A stretch of 41,662 nucleotides of DNA from NCBI GenBank assembly GCA_002784465.1, contig PFLE01000017.1, positions 1 through 41,662 of the forward strand, read 5' to 3'. Under the pieces are notes generated by a model, which saw nothing but the letters and a program-made list of their open reading frames with translations, made no database searches and was not told the origin of the DNA. This DNA is from Candidatus Shapirobacteria bacterium CG_4_10_14_0_8_um_filter_39_15. GTDB lineage: Bacteria > Patescibacteriota > Microgenomatia > UM-FILTER-39-15. The position numbers and the translations under genes were made by a program. Below are positions 7,163 through 13,994 of this stretch, piece after piece (positions within the stretch are counted from its first letter, which is position 1; each line of letters begins with the position of its first letter).

Positions 7163-8185
7163 CTAATTTATTTGTTTTTTAATATAATCCTGAATTTCGG
7201 ACCAATTATCGTTTCCTGATTTAGGAAGCAGTATATATTGGTGATCAGCACTGGTTGATTCTTTTAAAACATTGGTAATCGAAAGCCTGACCTGGGAAAT
7301 TTGATAATCTTTGGGGTTGATAATTAAATTGGCAATTGCCACGGCGGTTTGTTTATCCAAATCGGTTCTCACCAAGCGGATAAATTTATCAAAGAAAGCG
7401 GGAGCCTTCTTCAAGCCGTCTAAAGAGAGCAATTTATTTTTAATGCCGATTAAAACCGCCTGTTGTCTTAAAGTCCGAGCGAAATCATTGCCGTCCTGAT
7501 TCGAGTGCCGCGAGCGGACAAATTTCAAAACCGTTTCACCGGTCATTTTGTTTGGGCCGGCATCAAAATGGAGGTGTTCATACCGGCAGGAATATTGTTT
7601 TTCCAGCTGAAAACCGGACATCGTGGCATTAATTGCCGCCAGCTGGTCATTGCTCATTCCGCAGGTTTCCAGTTCCTTGCCGGCAACCGGATAAAAATAA
7701 TCATCAAAAGTTTTCAGGACATTAACTTCAATCCCGCCCAAACCGTTAATTATCTGGGTAAGGCCGTTAAAGTCAACCAAAATTGTTTTTGAGACAGACA
7801 GACCGGTAATGGTGCTAATAGTTTGCTCAACTAACGGAAAGCCGCCGGAGACATAAACCTTATTGATCTTTTGGGAGGAAACCCAAAGATCGCGGGGGAT
7901 AGAGATAAGGGCAACCTTTTTATTGGGAATATCAAGATGGATAATTATCATAGAATCTGTTAAACCAACGCCTTCATGGCCTGGGTTCCCGGTACCAAGC
8001 AGGAGGAGGTTGAAAACATTTTCTGCGGCCGTGGGAATCGGTTGGAGATTAAAATTACTTTTTTGAGTTTGATCAACCGCCGGATTGGTTAAAGTTGCCG
8101 GTTTGGACCGGAAAGAGAGAACAAGGAAAATAAAAGCCGCCAAAACCAAAAGAATTATACCGCCAAGCAGATCAACTCTTTTCAT
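7163..8185 (-). CDS. LytR-CpsA-Psr family protein
   Basis: Residues ~5-25 form one membrane anchor; the rest is the extracytoplasmic LCP domain. Family signatures are LLLLGTGNPG, LTDSMIIIHLD, ISIPRDLWV, GGIEVNV and LKFVRSRHS, with the arginines and aspartates that bind a polyprenyl-pyrophosphate substrate in this family. LCP proteins transfer undecaprenyl-linked glycans to peptidoglycan or surface proteins. Its length, 340 residues, is normal. The start is leaderless, 7 bases after TATAAT. Its last 13 codons lie in the 39-bp repeat copied at 4678-4716, so the 3' end may have been supplied by the inserted segment. Confidence 0.9.
   Translation of the reverse strand: MKRVDLLGGIILLVLAAFIFLVLSFRSKPATLTNPAVDQTQKSNFNLQPIPTAAENVFNLLLLGTGNPGHEGVGLTDSMIIIHLDIPNKKVALISIPRDLWVSSQKINKVYVSGGFPLVEQTISTITGLSVSKTILVDFNGLTQIINGLGGIEVNVLKTFDDYFYPVAGKELETCGMSNDQLAAINATMSGFQLEKQYSCRYEHLHFDAGPNKMTGETVLKFVRSRHSNQDGNDFARTLRQQAVLIGIKNKLLSLDGLKKAPAFFDKFIRLVRTDLDKQTAVAIANLIINPKDYQISQVRLSITNVLKESTSADHQYILLPKSGNDNWSEIQDYIKKQIN
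7171..7209. repeat. 39-bp direct repeat, right copy
   Basis: Identical to 4678-4716 and part of the intact LytR-type gene (codons for NWSEIQDYIKKQ). The two copies diverge immediately outside the 39 bases, which defines the edges of the proposed insertion. Confidence 0.9.
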
Positions 8186-8192
8186 TTATCAA

Positions 8193-8220
8193 ATTATATA
8201 CTTGACAAATTGTTTGGAAA
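8193..8220 (-). promoter_or_regulatory. Promoter of the LytR-type gene
   Basis: On the minus strand TTTCCA (8220-8215), 16 bases, then a perfect TATAAT (8198-8193). The ATG at 8185 follows after 7 bases, so the transcript is probably leaderless. The box overlaps the opposing promoter at 8202-8230. Confidence 0.55.
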
Positions 8221-8230
8221 AGCATTAGAT
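8202..8230 (+). promoter_or_regulatory. Promoter of the 14-codon peptide gene
   Basis: TTGACA at 8202-8207 followed after 17 or 18 bases by TTAGAT/TAGATT (8225-8231). The -10 is imperfect. The predicted start near 8237 would give a short leader containing AAAGGAGGTGAT before GTG 8260. Confidence 0.5.
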
Positions 8231-8259
8231 TAATTTAATCGTAAAGGAGGTGATAATCT

Positions 8260-8304
8260 GTGCCTGCCAAAAAGAAAGCAAAGAAAGCAAAAAAAAGAAG
8301 ATAA
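8260..8304 (+). CDS. 14-residue Lys/Arg-rich peptide
   Basis: GTG 8260 opens a 14-codon frame, MPAKKKAKKAKKRR, ending in TAA at 8302-8304. It is preceded at the right distance by AAAGGAGGTGAT (8243-8254), a 12-base complement to the 3' end of 16S rRNA and the strongest ribosome site in the window. It has its own promoter and is closed by two intrinsic terminators, so it forms an independent transcription unit. Nine of 14 residues are Lys or Arg; nucleic-acid or ribosome binding is a natural guess. No family can be claimed at this length. The alternative is a non-coding RNA with a chance frame, but the ideal Shine-Dalgarno argues for translation. Confidence 0.6.
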   Translation: MPAKKKAKKAKKRR

Positions 8305-8317
8305 ATTTATCTTTTTT
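8298..8317 (+). terminator. Intrinsic terminator 1
   Basis: The perfect 16-bp palindrome AAGATAAATTTATCTT overlaps the stop codon of the 14-codon gene and runs into further T residues. The stem is AT-rich and therefore weak. Confidence 0.5.
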
Positions 8318-8319
8318 AT

Positions 8320-8365
8320 AAAAAAATGAAGCCGCATGTATATTTTTTGTTGGCTTCATTTTTTT
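8320..8365. terminator. Intrinsic terminator 2, bidirectional
   Basis: A 14-bp stem (A7-TGAAGCC at 8320-8333 with GGCTTCA-T7 at 8352-8365), loop of 18 bases, with A-run and T-run on either side. This is a strong rho-independent terminator that could act in both directions. Confidence 0.8.
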
Positions 8366-8381
8366 GTGGGAATATTACCTC

Positions 8382-8420
8382 TTGACAAGGGGCTAATCTA
8401 CTACTAAACTAATATTAGTT
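8382..8420 (+). promoter_or_regulatory. Promoter and palindromic operator of the Rrf2 gene
   Basis: TTGACA (8382-8387), 17 bases, TAAACT (8405-8410). The perfect 14-bp palindrome AACTAATATTAGTT (8407-8420) covers the -10 region and the predicted start point. Rrf2/IscR-type regulators often repress their own operon from such a site; the link is inferred from position. Confidence 0.6.
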
Positions 8421-8425
8421 ATCGA

Positions 8426-8860
8426 ATGAGGGACGAAAGCAATGCTCGAAATAAGCAAAGCTTGATTCTCGCTATGCTCGAAATTAGTAAAAAAACCGAT
8501 TATGGTTTGGAATTGGCAAGGATACTGGCGGAAAATTATGACAAAGGTCCGGTATCTTTAAAACAATTGGCTAAAAAAGAGAATTTACCATATCGATTCT
8601 TGGGACAGGTAGTGATTCCTTTAAAAGAAGCGGGTATTATTGAAGCCAAAGAGGGGACAAACGGCGGATATTTCTTAAAAAGGAAACCTAAAGATATTTC
8701 GCTGGCCGATTTAATAAAAGCTTTGGAAGGATCGGTTAATCTTTGTGATTGTGTTGATTGCCAGCGAACTGTTGGCTGCCGGTCAAAGAATTTCTGGAAA
8801 GAGATTGAAAAAAATTTTATAATCCAAATGGAGAGAAAAAGTTTGGCGGATTTAATATAA
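8426..8860 (+). CDS. Rrf2/IscR-family Fe-S regulator
   Basis: A winged-helix Rrf2 protein: ISKKTDYGLELARILAENY, SLKQLAKKENLPYRFLGQV (recognition helix) and NGGYFLKRKPKDISLADLIKAL. Four cysteines at 107, 109, 112 and 118 (CDCVDC, GC) form the cluster-binding loop expected of Fe-S-sensing members. Counting from ATG 8426 gives 144 residues; the conserved domain begins at MLEISKK (ATG 8474), which may be the true start. An imperfect copy of that start region sits 32 bases upstream, out of frame. It heads the Fe-S assembly operon and probably represses it when clusters are plentiful. Confidence 0.88.
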   Translation: MRDESNARNKQSLILAMLEISKKTDYGLELARILAENYDKGPVSLKQLAKKENLPYRFLGQVVIPLKEAGIIEAKEGTNGGYFLKRKPKDISLADLIKALEGSVNLCDCVDCQRTVGCRSKNFWKEIEKNFIIQMERKSLADLI

Positions 8861-8864
8861 CGCG

Positions 8865-8935
8865 TCATTCTGAGGCGTTGCGACTAGATCCTTCACGCAG
8901 TTTACACTGAGCTTGTCGAATGTGTTCAGGATGAC
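8865..8935. repeat. Double-hairpin repeat, copy A
   Basis: Begins TCATTC, contains CTAGATCCTTC and ends GTTCAGGATGAC. It matches the layout of the elements at 11713-11790, 13435-13490 and 17366-17455: two hairpins joined by a CTA/TAGA linker. It fills the gap between the Rrf2 and MIP18 genes. Confidence 0.6.
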
Positions 8936-8945
8936 TGTAAATAAA

Positions 8946-9242
8946 ATGATAGATAAAAATGATGTTTTGAAAAAATTACAGTCAGTAATGGATCCGGAAA
9001 TCGGTTATAGTATTGTAGATTTGGGATTGATTTATGGAATTAAGATTGATCAAGGACGGGTGGAAATTAGAATGACTTTAACGGCGCCGGCATGTCCATT
9101 GGCGCAAATAATTGGGGATGATATTGAAAAAGCCGTTAAGAAAGTCAATGGAGTTAAGGAGGTTAAAGTGAATATTGTTTCCAATCCGCCCTGGAGTCCG
9201 GAAAAGATGACGCCATCCTTAAGAAAGAAAATGGGATTTTGA
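8946..9242 (+). CDS. MIP18/SufT-like Fe-S assembly protein
   Basis: The product from ATG 8946 is 98 residues: MDPEIGYSIVDLGLIYGI, MTLTAPACPLAQ and NPPWSPEKMTPSLRKKMGF are hallmarks of the MIP18/PaaD/SufT (former DUF59) family, which helps mature Fe-S proteins. The frame extends upstream to 8913, but that part lies in a repeat. The family Cys is in TAPACPL. The gene ends one base before iscS, indicating translational coupling. Placement between the Rrf2 regulator and the cysteine desulfurase supports an Fe-S role. Confidence 0.88.
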   Translation: MIDKNDVLKKLQSVMDPEIGYSIVDLGLIYGIKIDQGRVEIRMTLTAPACPLAQIIGDDIEKAVKKVNGVKEVKVNIVSNPPWSPEKMTPSLRKKMGF

Positions 9243-9243
9243 T

Positions 9244-10467
9244 ATGATCAAAAGAGTATATTTTGATAACGCAGCGACCACTCAAGTTTCTCCGGAAGTT
9301 CTTTCGGAAATGACTCCGTATTTTTCTCAAATTTATGGTAATGCATCTGAACCGCATTCTTGGGGAGACGAAGCAAAAAAGGGGATAAATCAAGCACGGG
9401 AACAAGTTGCAGATGTTTTAGGAGCTAAGCCAAGTGAAATCTTTTTTACTTCCTGCGCGACAGAATCGATCAATTTAGCACACAAGGGATTAATAGAAGC
9501 GGCTAGGGGCGAGGGGCGAGGGGCGAGTGAGAAACCACACATAATTACGACACAGATAGAGCACAAAGCCGTTTTGGAAACCTGCAAGCATTTGGAAAAA
9601 TTAGGATTAGCAGAAGTGACTTATTTACCGGTTGATCAGTATGGGTTGGTTAGTATTGGCGATGTTGAAAAGGCAATAAAGGAAAATACTGTCTTGGTAT
9701 CCGTTATGTATGTAAATAATGAAGTGGGAACGATTGAGCCAATTGTAGAAATTGGAAAAATGATTAAAGAAGTAAATATTACGCGTCTCGCTTCTCGTTT
9801 ACCCTGTAAGGGCCTCCCGCTTCTCAAATTTCATACGGATGCGACCCAGGCAATTCAATATATGGATTGTAATGTTGATACTTTGGGAGTTGATATGCTT
9901 TCCATGACCGGTCATAAACTTCACGCGCCCAAGGGAATCGGGGCCTTGTATATTAGAAAAGGAATGTCGATGGTTAGACAGCAGGATGGAGGGGCTCAAG
10001 AATTAGGTTTACGGGCGGGGACGGAAAATGTACCATACATTGTTGGACTGGGTAAGGCTATCGAGCTGGCGAGAAGTGGGAAGTGGGAAGATAGAAGCGA
10101 GAAGATAGAAAGATTGCGGGATAAATTGATTGCCGGAATATTAAAAATAACAGGAACCAAACTGACTGGACATTCGGAAAAAAGAGCTCCCCATATTGCT
10201 TCGTTCGTGTTCGAGGGAATTGAAGGGGAAGCCATGCTTTTATATTTATCAGAAGAAGGAATTGCGGTTTCTTCCGGATCGGCTTGCACCAGCGGCAGCT
10301 TAGAACCAAGTCATGTTTTGACCGCCATGGGAATTCCGCCGGAAATTGCTCACGGATCGGTAAGGTTTTCATTAAGCAAATACACAACTGAAGATGAGAT
10401 AGAATATACTTTAAAAGTATTGCCGGGAGTGGTTAAAAGAATTAGGAAAATGGCACCCAAGCTATGA
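9244..10467 (+). CDS. iscS: Cysteine desulfurase (IscS/NifS type)
   Basis: A 407-residue PLP enzyme that removes sulfur from cysteine and passes it to the IscU scaffold. Signatures: YFDNAATTQVSPEVL at the N-terminus, the EHKAVLET segment, HTDATQA, the PLP lysine in MTGHKLHAPKG (K225), and the catalytic loop SSGSACTSGS with Cys348. Start ATG 9244 directly follows the MIP18 gene. Three stretches not expected in the family (AARGEGRGASEK near residue 90; TRLASRLPCKGLPLLKF near 182; ARSGKWEDRSEK near 278) come from GC-rich or purine-rich repeat DNA that entered in frame. Length is normal in spite of them. Confidence 0.95.
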   Translation: MIKRVYFDNAATTQVSPEVLSEMTPYFSQIYGNASEPHSWGDEAKKGINQAREQVADVLGAKPSEIFFTSCATESINLAHKGLIEAARGEGRGASEKPHIITTQIEHKAVLETCKHLEKLGLAEVTYLPVDQYGLVSIGDVEKAIKENTVLVSVMYVNNEVGTIEPIVEIGKMIKEVNITRLASRLPCKGLPLLKFHTDATQAIQYMDCNVDTLGVDMLSMTGHKLHAPKGIGALYIRKGMSMVRQQDGGAQELGLRAGTENVPYIVGLGKAIELARSGKWEDRSEKIERLRDKLIAGILKITGTKLTGHSEKRAPHIASFVFEGIEGEAMLLYLSEEGIAVSSGSACTSGSLEPSHVLTAMGIPPEIAHGSVRFSLSKYTTEDEIEYTLKVLPGVVKRIRKMAPKL

Positions 10468-10484
10468 AAATCCGAAATCCGAAG

Positions 10485-10612
10485 CACGAAAATAATAGTA
10501 AATCAGTAAATCGGAAGATCAGGACAAGATAACAGAAAACAGAATACCAGTAATTTTAACTGGTTTCTGATCTCCGGTTTCTTTACCTGATATTCTGATC
10601 AACCGATAATCT
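10485..10612. repeat. Intergenic hairpin element, CTGAT/ATCAG type, copy 1
   Basis: About 125 bases between iscS and iscU made of purine-rich left-arm units (AGTAAATCAG, AACAGAAAACAG) and a complementary right arm (CTGGTTTCTGATCTCC, CTGATATTCTGATC). It resembles the elements at 32225-32350 and 35393-35510. The RNA could fold into a long imperfect hairpin. Confidence 0.5.
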
Positions 10613-10649
10613 ACTTAATTTGATATTCGAATTTAATTATTCAAAGTAT

Positions 10650-11093
10650 ATGGATTTTACCAATTTGTATTCAAAAAAAGTACTAGAGCATGTAAAAAAC
10701 CCGCAAAATGTCGGGGAAATGAAAAATCCTGACGGGGTGGCAATGGTGGGGAATAAAGTTTGCGGAGACATTATGAGATTGTATATAAAAGTTGGAAATA
10801 GAACAAACAACCTGCCTCGCGGCAAGGCGGGTAAACAACAAAGTGAGGAAATTATTGAGGATGCCAAATTCCAGACGCTCGGATGTGGTGCGGCAATTGC
10901 GACTTCGAGCATGGTAACGACAATGGTTAAAGGAAAAACTTTGGAAGAGGCGGAACAGGTAACCAATAAAGCCGTTGCCGAAGCACTTGACGGTTTGCCA
11001 AGTTCCAAAATGCATTGTTCCAATCTGGCAGCGGAAGCGTTACTAAAGGCAATAGAAAATTACAAGCAGTCTAAGTCTAAAAAAACAGTCTAA
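10650..11093 (+). CDS. iscU: Fe-S scaffold protein IscU
   Basis: The product starting at ATG 10650 is 147 residues: MDFTNLYSKKVLEHVKNP is the usual IscU start. The three cluster-ligand cysteines are present: C38 in NKVCGD, C79 in LGCGAAIA and C123 in MHCSNLA. The extra codons back to 10620 are not conserved-looking. Residues ~51-65 (RTNNLPRGKAGKQQ) interrupt a normally short loop and come from a CCTGCC..GGCAAGGCGG repeat inserted in frame. It ends the Fe-S operon, after iscS. Confidence 0.93.
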   Translation: MDFTNLYSKKVLEHVKNPQNVGEMKNPDGVAMVGNKVCGDIMRLYIKVGNRTNNLPRGKAGKQQSEEIIEDAKFQTLGCGAAIATSSMVTTMVKGKTLEEAEQVTNKAVAEALDGLPSSKMHCSNLAAEALLKAIENYKQSKSKKTV

Positions 11094-11102
11094 ACAAGAA
11101 CA

Positions 11103-11463
11103 TTATTTTAATCTTTTTGGTAAATAGTTGGATTTACTGATTACTTTATTATTGTTATCCCCGATCAAATCGGGGATCCAAGTATCAGACAAATCGTTCC
11201 ATCCGGGATTTAATTTTTCTATTAGTTCGAGTTTCCATTTTCTATTCCACTTTTTAAGATGTTTTTCTCTTTGTAAGGCTTCTTGGATATCGTTGGTTTG
11301 TTCGTAGTAAACGAGTACATTTACATTATATTTTTCAGTAAAACCTTTAATCAAATGATTTCTGTGTTCATAAATTCGTCTTTCCAGATCGGTTAGTAAC
11401 TCCTATATACAAAGTGCCATTTCTTTTGCTTGCAAGGATATATACATAATAAGTTTTAGGCAT
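11103..11463 (-). pseudogene. GIY-YIG endonuclease, frameshifted
   Basis: From ATG 11463 the product reads MPKTYYVYILASKRNGTLYI and GVTN, the GIY-YIG core of a small UvrC-like nuclease, then leaves frame. One frame over, the expected continuation is intact: DLERRIYEHRNHLIKGFTEK, then ALQREKHLKKWNRKWK and LIEKLNPGWNDLS to the stop at 11103. Removing one C near 11388-11394 would join them, so a single-base insertion (or a read error) broke a ~120-residue gene. Such genes are common and often mobile in CPR genomes; function in the cell is unknown. Confidence 0.8.
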
Positions 11464-11668
11464 ACAAAACACTGGATTCCCACTTTCGTGGGAATGACAA
11501 AGAATTAATTTCTCGTTCATAGCCCACTCGGGCAAGCCACAATTTGAATGGTTCGGCATTGGGAGAGGGGATTGATTGAATAATCCTCAAATTTTCCTTT
11601 TTTCCATTCCACTGCCGTCTGATTTTCTTTCCTTCAAAAATGGCTAATTTGGTTTTGGTGGGTTTCAT
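11456..11668 (-). pseudogene. Bro-N family remnant with internal deletion
   Basis: From ATG 11668 the product begins TKTKLAIFEGKKIRRQWNG, the start of a Bro-N (phage antirepressor-like) domain, then jumps to LRIIQSIPSPNAEPFKLWLA and RVGYER, the end of that domain. The ~60 residues normally between are missing. The C-terminus (SFPRKWESSVLYA) comes from a hairpin repeat with TTCCCAC/GTGGGAA arms (11477-11494). The DNA-binding fold cannot be complete, so this is a remnant. Confidence 0.7.
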
Positions 11669-11712
11669 ATTCGGGTTTTCTTCTTTAATTCTACTACAAA
11701 ATTGAAACAATT

Positions 11713-11790
11713 GTCATTCCGCGAACAATGTCATCCCGGTCTTGACCCGGGATCTATACTAATAGATTCCGGCTCGTTGGCCGGAATGAC
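11713..11790. repeat. Double-hairpin repeat, copy B
   Basis: Two adjacent hairpins, ATCCCGG/CCGGGAT and ATTCCGG/CCGGAAT, joined by CTATACTAATAG, enclosed by GTCATTCCG and CGGAATGAC. Same architecture as 13435-13490. Confidence 0.75.
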
Positions 11791-11799
11791 AGATTAGAC

Positions 11800-12738
11800 T
11801 TACTGATTAATCAATTTAGGTTGACTGTAATCAATGATATAAATTGGTATTTCTTGCCAGGATTTAATCTGTTTTCCCTCAAAAACAATTTTTGCAATCT
11901 TGCCTTTTTTGGTTTCTTCACTCCAAGGTTGGTCAAAAACAAAATTCCCTAGAGAATAAAAGATTAAGCCGTTGTTATATTCCTCGGTCGGTTGGGTAAC
12001 ATGAGGATGATGGCCAATGATAACTTTAGCGCCAGAATCAATGATTTGATGTGCTAATTCGGTCTGCCAAGTTTGGGGTATTTTCTCATATTCTTGGCCC
12101 CAATGGTGGGAAATAACCAAAATACCTGCTTGAGATGTGTATCTTGTTACCATATCAAGAATCTGCTGATTTGAGCGAGTTTTGGTTAGATCAAAGGACA
12201 AGAAACCGATTGTTAGATTGTTATATTGTTTTATTGCTATATTGTTTTCTGCGGAAGAAAGAATGCCGTTTTGCTGGAGAAGATTAATCGTATATTGTTT
12301 TCCTTGAGAACCATAATTCAGAATATGATTGTTGGCAATTGACAAAATATCAAATCCAGAAAAAGTTAAACCTTGAATTGCTTTTGGATCGGCACAGAAA
12401 ACCATACCCGTATTGGTGGTTGGGCAGTCTTTCCAGAATGGGGATTCCAGATTTCCAAAAGTGAGATCTGTGGATCTTAAAATATCGGCTGTTTTCTGAA
12501 ACGGATATGTAAAATCATTTAAAGAACGCATCTTTGCATTGACTGACCGGCCCAGCATTATGTCGCCAACTGCGATCAAGGTGAGGGCAGGGCTTGCCCT
12601 GAGCGAAGTCGAAGGGTGGGGAGTTTGGTTGGGAGTTAAAGGGGAGATGGGGGGATTTTTAGAAAATAGAAAATAAAAGATAAAAGATAAAAAACACAGA
12701 GTAAAAATTAAAAAGATAAGAAATTTTATCTTGCGCAT
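11800..12738 (-). CDS. CapA-like metallophosphatase-fold protein
   Basis: From ATG 12738 the product is 312 residues. Residues ~5-25 are a membrane anchor, followed by a Pro/Thr-rich linker (PPISPLTPNQTPHPSTS) and a CapA/PGA_cap domain with AVGDIMLGRSV, FGNLESPF, ANNHILNYG, ISHHWGQEYE, IGHHPHVTQP and YSLGNFVFDQ. The family has a metallophosphoesterase-like fold and is linked to poly-gamma-glutamate or capsule handling outside the membrane; the substrate here is unknown. Upstream codons to 12822 overlap tpiA and are rejected. The linker includes a repeat-derived stretch (STSLRASPAL, 12583-12617). Confidence 0.85.
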   Translation of the reverse strand: MRKIKFLIFLIFTLCFLSFIFYFLFSKNPPISPLTPNQTPHPSTSLRASPALTLIAVGDIMLGRSVNAKMRSLNDFTYPFQKTADILRSTDLTFGNLESPFWKDCPTTNTGMVFCADPKAIQGLTFSGFDILSIANNHILNYGSQGKQYTINLLQQNGILSSAENNIAIKQYNNLTIGFLSFDLTKTRSNQQILDMVTRYTSQAGILVISHHWGQEYEKIPQTWQTELAHQIIDSGAKVIIGHHPHVTQPTEEYNNGLIFYSLGNFVFDQPWSEETKKGKIAKIVFEGKQIKSWQEIPIYIIDYSQPKLINQ

Positions 12739-12744
12739 ACGAAT

Positions 12745-12750
12745 ATTATA
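12745..12750 (-). promoter_or_regulatory. -10 box of the CapA-like gene
   Basis: A perfect TATAAT on the minus strand ends 6 bases before ATG 12738, implying a leaderless transcript. No convincing -35 is seen at 16-18 bases. Confidence 0.5.
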
Positions 12751-12777
12751 TAATTTCTGATACAATATATTTGAAAA

Positions 12778-13443
12778 ATGATTTTTGTAAACTTCAAAAC
12801 CTATCCTCAAGGAACCGGGCAAAAGGCAGTTGAACTGGTTAAAATTTGCGAATCGGTTTCAAAAGAATCCGGGGTAGAAATTATTCCGGTTGTACAGGCG
12901 GTTGACCTCTGGCGAGTGACGCAGGCCGTAAAGATTCCGGTTTGGGTCCAACACGTTGATTGGTTTGAACCAGGGCAGCACACGGGCTGGATAAATCTGG
13001 AATCAGTTATTGAGTCAGGTGCCTCTGGAACTTTGTTAAATCATTCAGAACACCAGTTGGCCCCCGGGACAATTAATCAGGTAATAAAGAGAAGCGAGAA
13101 GCGGGATGCGGGAAGCGGGAAGAAGTTCCAGATTATGGTGTGTTGCAAGACTACGGGTCAGGCGGAAAGACTCTTAAAACTAAAACCAGACTTTTTAGCT
13201 TATGAACCGCCGGAATTGATTGGCAACAAAATGAAATCGGTGACGACAGAAAAACCAAAAGTAATCAAAAAGATTGTCGAGCTCAGCTCGATTTCCGTAA
13301 TTGTTGGGGCTGGGATTCATTCCAAACAGGATATTGAAACCAGTCTAAAAATGGGAGCGAAAGGAATCCTGGTATCGAGCGATATTGTTTTAGCAGATAA
13401 TCCAGAACAAGAGTTGAGAAAATTGACCGGCGGGTCATCCTGA
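12778..13443 (+). CDS. tpiA: Triosephosphate isomerase, archaeal type
   Basis: Interconverts dihydroxyacetone phosphate and glyceraldehyde 3-phosphate. The 221-residue length and VNFKTYPQGTG start fit the short archaeal-like TIM group, not the ~250-residue bacterial one. Candidate active residues are K7, H89 (LNHSE) and E143 (AYEPPELIG); the phosphate loop is VGAGIHS and VSSDIV. A purine-rich in-frame insert (KRSEKRDAGSGKK, 13089-13125) sits in a surface position. The last two serines and the TGA come from the double-hairpin repeat at 13435. First gene of the carbon-metabolism run; a TACAAT (12761-12766) lies 11 bases upstream. Confidence 0.9.
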   Translation: MIFVNFKTYPQGTGQKAVELVKICESVSKESGVEIIPVVQAVDLWRVTQAVKIPVWVQHVDWFEPGQHTGWINLESVIESGASGTLLNHSEHQLAPGTINQVIKRSEKRDAGSGKKFQIMVCCKTTGQAERLLKLKPDFLAYEPPELIGNKMKSVTTEKPKVIKKIVELSSISVIVGAGIHSKQDIETSLKMGAKGILVSSDIVLADNPEQELRKLTGGSS

Positions 13444-13490
13444 ACTTGATTCAGGATCTATATAGATTCCGGATCAAGTCCGGAATGACA
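13435..13490. repeat. Double-hairpin repeat, copy C
   Basis: ATCCTGAA-CTTGA-TTCAGGAT, then CTATATAG, then ATTCCGG-ATCAAGT-CCGGAAT and GACA. It supplies the stop codon of tpiA and most of the tpiA-rpiB spacer. Confidence 0.8.
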
Positions 13491-13502
13491 ACAAAAACAA
13501 AT

Positions 13503-13943
13503 ATGATATATCTAGGTGCTGATCACAGAGGATTTCAGCTTAAGGGAAAAATAAAAGCTTATTTAGGTGAGCAGGGATTAGAGTATCAAGATTTTGGGAA
13601 TGATCATTTAGACGAGGAAGATGATTATCCGGATTTTGCGAAAGAGGTTGCGATGAGGGTAATGGGGGAAATAAGGGAGATGAGGGAAAATCGTGGAATA
13701 GTTATTTGTGGGTCGGGAGTTGGGGTAAGTATCACTGCTAATAAAGTTCCAGGGATTCGGTGTGGATTGGGATTTAATATGGATCAGGTTAAACAAGCAA
13801 GGGAACACGATGATATTAATTGTTTGGCCTTGCCGGCGGACTTTATCGGTGAAGAAGAAGCGCTGGACATAGTTGATGTTTTTTTAAAAACCCCTTTTGA
13901 CAATCAAGAAAAACACCGGAGGAGAATTGAGAAGATTGAATAG
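13503..13943 (+). CDS. rpiB: Ribose 5-phosphate isomerase B
   Basis: From ATG 13503 (MIYLGADHRGFQLK) the product is 146 residues, usual for RpiB/LacAB. It converts ribose 5-phosphate to ribulose 5-phosphate in the pentose phosphate pathway. Signatures are GADHRGF, the catalytic-Cys strand IVICGSGVGVSITANKVPGI and the C-terminal CLALPADF. The 19 upstream codons lie in a repeat and are rejected. It sits between tpiA and pgk. Confidence 0.93.
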   Translation: MIYLGADHRGFQLKGKIKAYLGEQGLEYQDFGNDHLDEEDDYPDFAKEVAMRVMGEIREMRENRGIVICGSGVGVSITANKVPGIRCGLGFNMDQVKQAREHDDINCLALPADFIGEEEALDIVDVFLKTPFDNQEKHRRRIEKIE

Positions 13944-13994
13944 AAAACGATTGTTATATTGCTATATTGTTAAATTGTTATTCTGCGGAAAGAT

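Larger units (their letters stand above)
4678..7209. mobile_element. Putative 2.5-kb insertion at the 3' end of lytR
   Basis: An AAA-DUF4143 ATPase and a radical SAM gene, divergently transcribed, lie between identical 39-bp direct repeats at 4678-4716 and 7171-7209. The right repeat is the 3' end of the intact LytR-type gene; the left is a detached copy of that end with its own stop. This is the layout left by integration into a gene's 3' end with the gene restored. No integrase or transposase is inside, so mobilisation in trans, or a one-off recombination event, is inferred. Confidence 0.6.

Noticed and set aside
9505-9536. Tandem GGGGCGAG units as a CRISPR or satellite.
   Set aside because: Only a few 8-base units inside the iscS frame; no spacers and no cas genes in the window.
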